A DNA stretch of 5,424 nucleotides from JAADHY01 sp964428935 (GTDB lineage: Bacteria; Planctomycetota; Planctomycetia; Planctomycetales; Planctomycetaceae): NCBI GenBank assembly GCA_964428935.1, contig CAYSAG010000340.1, positions 1 to 5,424 on the forward strand, in the 5' to 3' direction. Numbering within the stretch: position 1 is the stretch's first letter; every line of letters begins with the position of its first letter. A model generated the notes under the pieces. It ran no database searches. It saw only the letters and a list, made by a program, of their open reading frames with translations, and had not been told where the DNA came from. Positions 1 through 4,581 of the stretch are shown here, piece by piece. Made by a program: the position numbers and the translations under genes.

Positions 1-1
1 T

Positions 2-586
2 TTCCGGCGGGGGGGGGCCGGCGGGCAAGCAGCCCCGGACTTCATCCAATTCCGCGACCCGCAAATGACCCCGTTCCCGATTACGTCTTTCTTGGAAAAT
101 GACATTCGCAGCTACTTGGCCGGTCCGGAAATCGGCTTGCAGTACGACATTGGCGGCGAGCGGTTCAAAATCAGCGGTCACACCAAGTTCGCGTTGGTCG
201 CCAACCACGAGCGAATCTGGCTCGACGGCGACAACATTGCCATGATTACCCGTGACTCCGACCTGCTGCCGCAGACTCCCGAAGACGCCCAGCCCAACCG
301 CTTCTCCGAGAAACAGCGGCACACACACGTCTCGCCGTTGTTCGAGCAGTCGATTGTGGCGGAAGGTCCGCTGTTCGCCGTGCCGGTCATTCGCCGAGTG
401 CCCGTTCTGCGGGACGCCAACTTCCGCGTCGGCTACACGTTCATTCTGATCGGCCTGGTCGCTCGTCCCTCCGAAAGCATTGTCTGGCAAGGAAACCCGG
501 TCGAGGACATGTACCCGCGAATCAAGGTCGACCGGTCTAGCTGGTGGGCCAGCTACTGGACCTTCGGCTTGGACTGGCAGTACTGA
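2..586 (+). CDS. C-terminal part of probable outer-membrane beta-barrel protein (partial, 5' end missing)
   Basis: The reading frame is open from the left edge to a TGA at 584-586, giving about 194 visible residues. An ATG at 65 lies inside the frame, but coding character continues upstream of it (residues such as DFIQFRDPQ), so I treat the gene as cut by the window edge rather than starting there. The protein alternates short polar and hydrophobic stretches typical of beta-strands (GPEIGLQYDIGGERFKISG, FRVGYTFILIGLV, YWTFGLDWQY) and ends in an aromatic residue, as outer-membrane barrels usually do. The pattern GPxIG, then FRVGY, then a closing FGLDW strand resembles the C-terminal barrel of the large planctomycete BBP7-like outer-membrane family; that assignment is from memory of the family, not a search. 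No signal peptide can be judged because the N-terminus is absent. A run of nine G (9-17) encodes a Gly-rich stretch and could hide a sequencing frameshift. Confidence 0.6.
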   Translation, partial: FRRGGAGGQAAPDFIQFRDPQMTPFPITSFLENDIRSYLAGPEIGLQYDIGGERFKISGHTKFALVANHERIWLDGDNIAMITRDSDLLPQTPEDAQPNRFSEKQRHTHVSPLFEQSIVAEGPLFAVPVIRRVPVLRDANFRVGYTFILIGLVARPSESIVWQGNPVEDMYPRIKVDRSSWWASYWTFGLDWQY

Positions 587-599
587 CGGGGGCCGTCAG
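583..599 (+). terminator. Hairpin overlapping the stop codon of the beta-barrel gene
   Basis: CTGACGG (583-589) and CCGTCAG (593-599) are perfect 7-base inverted arms around a GGG loop, and the TGA stop is inside the left arm. No T-run follows, so this is not a classical intrinsic terminator. A role in 3'-end formation or mRNA protection is inference from position. Confidence 0.4.
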
Positions 600-602
600 G
601 GC

Positions 603-686
603 GCGACCGGTGGCTGAGGCGGAAGCGAGGCGACGCGCTGAATGAGCAACCGACGCGCCGGGCCGCCGGCCCCACTCGCCGGTCGC
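603..686. repeat. Long-range inverted repeat in the convergent intergenic region
   Basis: GCGACCGG (603-610) is perfectly complementary to CCGGTCGC (679-686). In RNA the stem can grow to 11 pairs with two G-U wobbles (603-613 with 676-686). The enclosed part contains a smaller hairpin, GGGCC (660-664) with GGCCC (668-672), and two direct copies of CGACGCGC (631-638 and 651-658). The region lies between two genes that converge, so it may stop transcription from both sides. No copy of the unit is seen elsewhere in the window. Confidence 0.4.
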
Positions 687-693
687 CGCGTCC

Positions 694-708
694 GTAACCC
701 GGGGTCAC
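694..708 (-). terminator. Hairpin downstream of the Ldh_2 gene
   Basis: Read on the minus strand, GTGACC, loop CCG, GGTTAC forms a six-pair stem with one G-U wobble, beginning 10 bases after the stop codon of the dehydrogenase-like gene. No T-tract follows, so terminator function is inferred only from position and pairing. Confidence 0.3.
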
Positions 709-718
709 GCTGCTGATT

Positions 719-1792
719 TCATGGAGTCCACTGAGCGGCAATTCCCAACCGTTCCGCCAGTTCGGTCAGCCTGCTGACTGTGTCTCGGTGGAGCGGCAGG
801 CCGTCTCGCTTGCACCGTTCGATTCGTTCCCATTCCACTTCGCCGGGCACCAAGACGCGGTCAAAGCCTTCGGCCGGAGGCAGTGACCGAATCTGGTCGA
901 CGGCCTGCTGAACTCGGTCCAAGAAACGCTCCGAGTCGACCAACTGCGAGACGTCGATGACGTAGAAGAAATGCTCCACCGGCTGGGTCAGGTAGCCCTG
1001 CTCTTTCTGCGACGGCATGCGTCCGCCGGCCAGAGGGCCCGCCAACACCGAACAAATCAGCGACAGGCCGAACCCGTGGAAGCCACCGGCCGGCAGCAGC
1101 GTCTTGGCTTGGTTGGGGTCGGTCGTGTGTCGGCCTTCGGCGTCAATGACCCAGCCTTCCGGAACAGGCATGCCGTACAGAACGCGGCTCTTGACCTCCG
1201 CCCACGAAGCTCCCGCGCAGCTTAGGTCGAGCACCAAGGGAGCCCCCTCGCGGGTCGGTACGCCCCAGGCCAACGAGTTGTCGGCGGTGGCCGGCTGGTG
1301 GCTACCGTAAGCGGCGACCGATGGCCCGGGCGTGCTGGTCGTACAGAACCCAATCATGCCCGCGTCGACGGCCAGTTGCACGTAGCTGGCTGCCGAGCCG
1401 AAGTCGCGGCTGCGTTTGACCAAGACCGTGCCCGTGCCGACTTCTTTCGCCTTCTTGATGGCTGTTTGCATGGCCCGCGTGGCGGCGACTTGTCCGACTC
1501 CTTCGCCGGCGTTGATGACAGCGGCCGCCGGGGTGTCGACTTCCGTAATCAGTTCAGCTCGTGGGTCGATGTCCCCTCGGTCGATGGCCTCGACCAGCTC
1601 GGTCGTCATGCGGCAGCCGTGAGCGTGTTGGCCGCGCATGTCGGCGTCGAGCATGCGGTCGGCGGCAATTTCCGCCTCAAAGCGGAACATTCCCTTGCGT
1701 TCCAGAACGTCGGCCAAGAACTTCCGTAGTGGCTCCAGTGGAACCACCACCTCCTGTGACGGGTCCGACGGAAAAGGAACGTAGCCAGTCAT
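719..1792 (-). CDS. Divergent malate/L-lactate dehydrogenase (Ldh_2) family protein
   Basis: A 357-residue protein, close to the usual 330-360 of the family of NAD(P)H-dependent 2-oxoacid reductases (malate, L-lactate, sulfolactate, diketogulonate), which are cytosolic. The family fold is clear: AHG (57-59) in place of SHG, GVGQVAATRAM (98-108), GWVIDAEGRHTTDP (213-226), LLPAGGFHGFGLSL (232-245), HFFYVID (274-280), and VLVPGE (313-318) before a C-terminal helix. The start at 1792 was chosen because family similarity begins a few residues later; the frame runs open to 2023, but that extension looks non-coding. Only a weak GGGGG precedes the start. Key positions differ: the usual NSNHFG motif reads RSRDFG (127-132), so its conserved His is Asp130; the Arg at the fourth position after the SHG histidine is Met62; and NPIAFA reads NSLAWG (172-177). 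The substrate cannot be named, and activity may be changed or lost. It converges on the beta-barrel gene and diverges from apgM. Confidence 0.87.
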   Translation of the reverse strand: MTGYVPFPSDPSQEVVVPLEPLRKFLADVLERKGMFRFEAEIAADRMLDADMRGQHAHGCRMTTELVEAIDRGDIDPRAELITEVDTPAAAVINAGEGVGQVAATRAMQTAIKKAKEVGTGTVLVKRSRDFGSAASYVQLAVDAGMIGFCTTSTPGPSVAAYGSHQPATADNSLAWGVPTREGAPLVLDLSCAGASWAEVKSRVLYGMPVPEGWVIDAEGRHTTDPNQAKTLLPAGGFHGFGLSLICSVLAGPLAGGRMPSQKEQGYLTQPVEHFFYVIDVSQLVDSERFLDRVQQAVDQIRSLPPAEGFDRVLVPGEVEWERIERCKRDGLPLHRDTVSRLTELAERLGIAAQWTP

Positions 1793-2048
1793 CGGTGGAA
1801 ACCCCCGAAAGACAACACGACGGACAGGCTGCCGACACTGAAGACCTTCAAGCCCGGCGGTCTGACTCGCCAGCCAGCTGTCGCCGACAACCGTCGACGG
1901 GGCAGCACGGTCGTGCCGTTCGCTGTGCATCGAAAAACGCGGCAGCCGGGCAGGCGTCATTTTGCACCAGCGACAAGCGACCGGCAAGCCACGCTCGTTC
2001 CCGCCCCAGATGTTCGGCACCACCGCTCACCGGCCACGGTTGAAACTT

Positions 2049-2081
2049 CTCGGCCGGTTCAGAAGAATGCCCGCGGCCGAG
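2049..2081 (+). promoter_or_regulatory. Inverted repeat / possible leader hairpin upstream of apgM
   Basis: CTCGGCCG (2049-2056) and CGGCCGAG (2074-2081) are perfect 8-base arms around a 17-base loop. An alternative 5-pair stem, CTTCT (2046-2050) with AGAAG (2061-2065), shares the left arm, so the two structures exclude each other. Whether this lies in the transcript is unknown; a regulatory role is inference. Confidence 0.3.
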
Positions 2082-2104
2082 TCGCAACGGTTCGCCTTTA
2101 CGCG

Positions 2105-2121
2105 GACGAAATGTTTTCGTC
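2105..2121. promoter_or_regulatory. Perfect 7-3-7 inverted repeat, candidate operator upstream of apgM
   Basis: GACGAAA (2105-2111), spacer TGT, TTTCGTC (2115-2121): a perfect dyad of the size bound by dimeric helix-turn-helix repressors. It ends 68 bases before the apgM start and contains a rare AT-rich core in GC-rich DNA. No regulator gene is present in the window, so operator function is a guess; it could also fold as a short hairpin. Confidence 0.35.
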
Positions 2122-2173
2122 GGACCGGACGGCCGGCGTTCGGAAGTCGGCTGATCGGAAGTGGGAAAGCAGC

Positions 2174-2179
2174 GAGGAG
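2174..2179 (+). promoter_or_regulatory. Ribosome binding site of apgM
   Basis: GAGGAG sits 10 bases before the ATG at 2190, with a second purine run GGAAAGG closer in. It selects this ATG over upstream in-frame alternatives reaching back to 1962. Confidence 0.65.
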
Positions 2180-2189
2180 CGGAAAGGCC

Positions 2190-3416
2190 ATGGCTGATTT
2201 GCTCAAGTTGGCTGGCAAGTTGTCGGAGAAAAGCGGCGGCAAGATTGTGTTGGTGGTTTCCGACGGATTGGGCGGTGTGCCGCTGGAGCCGGGAGGCAAG
2301 ACGGAACTGGAGACGGCCAAGACGCCGAACCTCGACGCTTTGGCCCAGCGCGGGGTTCTGGGCCTGAGCATTCCGGTGCTGCCAGGCATTACGCCCGGCA
2401 GCGGCCCGGGACACCTCGGCCTGTTCGGCTACGACCCGCTGCAGTGGGAAATCGGACGCGGCGTCCTGGAGGCCTTGGGAATCGACTTCCCGCTCGGCCC
2501 GGACGACGTCGCCATTCGCGGCAACTTCTGCACGCTCCACAAAGAGACGGGGGGAGTCATTGACCGACGGGCCGGACGCATTCCGGACGACGTGGGCCGT
2601 CGGTTGGTCGAAAAGTTGGCTCAGATTCAAGTTCCCGGCGTTGAGTTGTTCGTCAAGCCGGTCAAAGAGTACCGGTTCGTCGTGGTCATTCGCGGTGAAG
2701 GGCTGGGGGCCGACGTGGACGACACCGACCCCGGCCACGAAGGCGAAAAGGTAATGCCGCTGGAGCCGAAAGCTCGGAACGAGAACGACGCGGCGTCGAA
2801 AAAGACCGCGGAAATTTGCTCCGAGTTTCTCCGACAGGCTCGCGAGCTGCTCCGGGACGACTACCCGGCCAACTTCGCCCTGCTCCGCGGCATTTCCAAG
2901 CGACCTCCCATTCCGCCGTTCCCAGAGGTCTACAAGCTGCGGGCCGCGGCCATTGCCGTGTACCCCATGTACCGCGGTCTGGCCCGCCTGGTCGGCATGG
3001 ACGTGCTCGACGCCGGCAAAACGCTCGACGACCAGCTCAACCGCCTGGAAACGGTCTGGAACGACTACGACTTCTTCTTCTTCCACTTCAAGTACACCGA
3101 CTCACGCGGTGAGGACGGCGACTTCAACGCCAAGGTCGAGAAGATCGAAGAACTCGACGCGGCCATTCCACGCATTACGGCCTTGAAGCCCGACGTACTG
3201 ATTGTCACGGGCGACCACAGCACGCCGTGCAAGCTGAAGTCGCACAGTTGGCATCCGGTTCCCGTGCTGCTGTGCGCCGACACCTGCCGCTTCGACGGCA
3301 GCGAAGCCTTCGGTGAGTCTCAGTGTCGACGGGGCGAGCTGGGACAGTTCGAGTCGAAGTACCTCATGCTGTTGGCACTGGCACACGCCGGTCGGCTGAA
3401 GAAGTTTGGTGCCTAG
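2190..3416 (+). CDS. apgM: 2,3-bisphosphoglycerate-independent phosphoglycerate mutase, archaeal type
   Basis: This cytosolic enzyme interconverts 3-phosphoglycerate and 2-phosphoglycerate in glycolysis and gluconeogenesis. The 408-residue length fits the archaeal-type (ApgM) subfamily of about 400, shorter than the roughly 510 of the classical bacterial GpmI. It belongs to the alkaline phosphatase superfamily and shows the metal and phosphate motifs in order: SDGLGG (24-29, Asp25 a metal ligand); TPNLDALAQRG (45-55); PGITPGSGPGHLGLFGYDP (65-83) with Ser71 as the expected phosphorylated serine; HFKYTDSRGEDGDF (299-312) with His299, Asp304 and the DGD acidic group; and TGDHSTPC (340-347) followed by SHSWHPVP (351-358). 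All core residues are present, so it should be active. The start is set by a GAGGAG site; the residues upstream in frame look non-coding. The endonuclease gene follows on the same strand after a hairpin. Confidence 0.96.
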   Translation: MADLLKLAGKLSEKSGGKIVLVVSDGLGGVPLEPGGKTELETAKTPNLDALAQRGVLGLSIPVLPGITPGSGPGHLGLFGYDPLQWEIGRGVLEALGIDFPLGPDDVAIRGNFCTLHKETGGVIDRRAGRIPDDVGRRLVEKLAQIQVPGVELFVKPVKEYRFVVVIRGEGLGADVDDTDPGHEGEKVMPLEPKARNENDAASKKTAEICSEFLRQARELLRDDYPANFALLRGISKRPPIPPFPEVYKLRAAAIAVYPMYRGLARLVGMDVLDAGKTLDDQLNRLETVWNDYDFFFFHFKYTDSRGEDGDFNAKVEKIEELDAAIPRITALKPDVLIVTGDHSTPCKLKSHSWHPVPVLLCADTCRFDGSEAFGESQCRRGELGQFESKYLMLLALAHAGRLKKFGA

Positions 3417-3427
3417 GCGACACGCGG

Positions 3428-3458
3428 CGAGTCGGGTTGTCAGCCAGCCCGCGACTCG
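3428..3458 (+). terminator. Hairpin between apgM and the endonuclease gene
   Basis: CGAGTCG (3428-3434) pairs perfectly with CGACTCG (3452-3458), and two more G-C pairs (3435-3436 with 3449-3450) form past a one-base bulge, leaving a 12-base loop. It begins 12 bases after the apgM stop. No T-run follows. It may attenuate or protect the apgM transcript rather than end it, since the next start codon is only 35 bases further on. Confidence 0.45.
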
Positions 3459-3492
3459 ACCCCCTTCGCCTTCAGAACCGCTCGACGAACTC

Positions 3493-4203
3493 ATGCCGAA
3501 CCGACGGCAAGCCGCACAGAGCAGGAATGAAACGTGGCGGCCGCCGTGCGTCCGCGCGCTGTGCCGACGGTTGCAACGCTGCTACGGGCCGGTGGAGCCT
3601 CCGGCTCGACGCCCCGTGCTGGACCAACTGATTGCCACCATTCTGTCCCAGCACACGTCGGACCGAAACAGCCACGCCGCCTTCGAGAACCTGAAGCGGC
3701 GGTTCCGCGACTGGGACGAAGTGCGTCGGGCCGGCGTGAGCCGCATTGCTCAGACCATTCGCTCGGCCGGGCTGGCCAACCAGAAGGCTCCGCGGATTCA
3801 GGCCATTCTGCAACACTTGCACGCGACGCGGGGCGAGCTGTCGTTGGAGTTTCTGCGCGCCCAGCCGCCGGACGAAGCCTTTCGCTTTCTGTGTCAGTTG
3901 GACGGCGTCGGTCCGAAAACCGCCGCTTGCGTTCTGTTGTTTGCCTGTCGGCAGCCCGTGCTCCCAGTCGACACGCACGTGCACCGCGTCAGCCGAAGGC
4001 TCGGGCTGATTGGTCCGAACGTGTCGGCCGAGAAGGCTCACGAAGAGCTGGCGCGGCTGGTGCCGGACGAGCTGGTCCTGGAGTTCCACATTCAACTGAT
4101 TCGTCACGGCCGCATGGTCTGTCGAGCCCGGTCGCCCCGCTGCGACCAGTGCGTCCTCTTCGAGCGGTGCCGGTGGGGGTTGGCGAACACGTCGCGCAGT
4201 TAG
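3493..4203 (+). CDS. nth: Endonuclease III-like DNA glycosylase/AP lyase (HhH-GPD, [4Fe-4S])
   Basis: A bifunctional base-excision repair enzyme family that removes oxidised pyrimidines and nicks the abasic site. From the ATG at 3493 it is 236 residues (E. coli Nth has 211). The helix-hairpin-helix LDGVGPKTA (136-144) carries the catalytic Lys142; VDTHVHRVSRRLGL (159-172) holds the catalytic Asp160; and the C-terminus has C-X6-C-X2-C-X5-C (Cys210, 217, 220, 226), the complete iron-sulfur motif. Near the N-terminus, ILSQHTSDRN (50-59) replaces the ILSAQTTD-type motif of classical Nth, so this is a broader Nth-like subfamily and the exact lesion preference is uncertain. The start is uncertain: no Shine-Dalgarno precedes 3493, and in-frame TTG (3406) and GTG (3409) overlap the end of apgM. 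I prefer 3493 because the extra residues are low-complexity and would encode the intergenic hairpin. It may be co-transcribed with apgM. Confidence 0.92.
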   Translation: MPNRRQAAQSRNETWRPPCVRALCRRLQRCYGPVEPPARRPVLDQLIATILSQHTSDRNSHAAFENLKRRFRDWDEVRRAGVSRIAQTIRSAGLANQKAPRIQAILQHLHATRGELSLEFLRAQPPDEAFRFLCQLDGVGPKTAACVLLFACRQPVLPVDTHVHRVSRRLGLIGPNVSAEKAHEELARLVPDELVLEFHIQLIRHGRMVCRARSPRCDQCVLFERCRWGLANTSRS

Positions 4204-4214
4204 CCCTGAAGGGC
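4203..4214 (+). terminator. Small hairpin at the endonuclease stop codon
   Basis: GCCC, loop TGAA, GGGC (4203-4206 and 4211-4214) starts on the last base of the TAG stop. It is a short but all-GC stem with only scattered T after it (CGTCTTGTG), so it is a weak terminator candidate at best. Confidence 0.25.
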
Positions 4215-4387
4215 CGTCTTGTGCGAAACCGCTGGGCGCTTCCCGGGACGCGGCGACACACGTTGGCTCTGCGGTCTTTTGATTCCTCGCCCGAGAGGCT
4301 CCCGCGGGCCGCCGCGCTGCGTCCGCGTTCTTTCTACGTCGGAGTAGCGCGGAAGGCTGTCGCGTTCGACCGCAGTGTGCTCGCAAC

Positions 4388-4478
4388 GAACGGCAGTCGG
4401 CACGGCCGACGTTCCCTCCCCTGCGCTGGCCAACTCGCCAGAGCCGTTGTACTCTGGTGGCTGGTCGTCCGAGCGACC
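4388..4478 (+). repeat. Three tandem hairpins in the PIG-L leader
   Basis: Hairpin 1: GTCGGC (4396-4401), loop ACG, GCCGAC (4405-4410), extended by GAAC (4388-4391) with GTTC (4411-4414) across a 4-base left bulge. Hairpin 2: 4435-4443 pairs with 4452-4460 over nine pairs including two G-U wobbles, with an 8-base loop; its core is CCAGAG/CTCTGG. Hairpin 3: GGTCG (4463-4467) with CGACC (4474-4478). None is followed by a T-tract. Confidence 0.35.
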
Positions 4479-4567
4479 GCGCGAGGGTCGGCGGCTGGAA
4501 CACGCTCGCCGTGTGGCCGCCGTCCTGTCCGTCGGTTTGGTCTTGCGGTTTTGTCGGTAGGGCTTGG

Positions 4568-4574
4568 AAGGAGG
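4568..4574 (+). promoter_or_regulatory. Strong ribosome binding site of the PIG-L gene
   Basis: AAGGAGG ends 7 bases before the ATG at 4582. It is the best Shine-Dalgarno site among the genes here and fixes the start, and therefore the long N-terminal region, of the downstream protein. Confidence 0.8.
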
Positions 4575-4581
4575 GACCAGA

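Larger units (their letters stand above)
1793..2189. other. Divergent intergenic region between the Ldh_2 gene and apgM
   Basis: About 400 bases separate the two start codons. Open frames cross it on both strands, as expected in GC-rich DNA, but the translations are rich in Arg, Pro and Ser and match nothing I recognise. It should hold promoters for both genes, yet I see no convincing -35/-10 pair. Besides the two inverted repeats described separately, there is a perfect ten-base palindrome CCGTCGACGG at 1891-1900. Confidence 0.6.
4204..4581 (+). other. Gene-free leader region upstream of the PIG-L gene
   Basis: About 380 bases with no convincing gene. Frames open through it on both strands give Arg/Pro/Ser-rich translations. 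A GTG-initiated 61-codon frame (4375-4560) has no ribosome binding site and is not called. The right half contains three neighbouring hairpins (4388-4414, 4435-4460, 4463-4478), so the region may be a structured 5' leader or hold a small RNA. I found no tRNA-like cloverleaf and no recognisable riboswitch or promoter. Confidence 0.5.

Noticed and set aside
1745..1757. AGGAGG on the minus strand inside the Ldh_2 gene
   Set aside because: It looks like a ribosome binding site, but the only start-like codons are GTGs immediately adjacent, too close to use; it simply encodes QEVVV.
1793..2023. 77-residue N-terminal extension of the Ldh_2 protein
   Set aside because: The frame is open, but the residues are Arg/Pro/Cys-rich and unlike the family, whose similarity begins just after the start at 1792.
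1962..2189. N-terminal extension of apgM
   Set aside because: A GAGGAG site and normal family length support the ATG at 2190; the upstream translation has no family character and would cover the inverted repeats.
3072..3083. Four tandem TTC codons in apgM
   Set aside because: The Phe run falls in a hydrophobic strand just before the conserved HFKYTD motif, so it is explained by protein constraint rather than being a meaningful microsatellite.
1848..3086. Long minus-strand open frame opposite apgM
   Set aside because: It is the mirror of a well-supported gene with strong third-position bias; the translation has no recognisable domain.
4355..4380. TTCGA motif resembling a tRNA T-loop
   Set aside because: The flanking bases do not pair into a T-stem, and no anticodon or acceptor stems are found nearby.
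4375..4560. 61-codon GTG-initiated frame before the PIG-L gene
   Set aside because: It has a short hydrophobic end but no ribosome binding site, and it overlaps the hairpin cluster; too little support for a gene.
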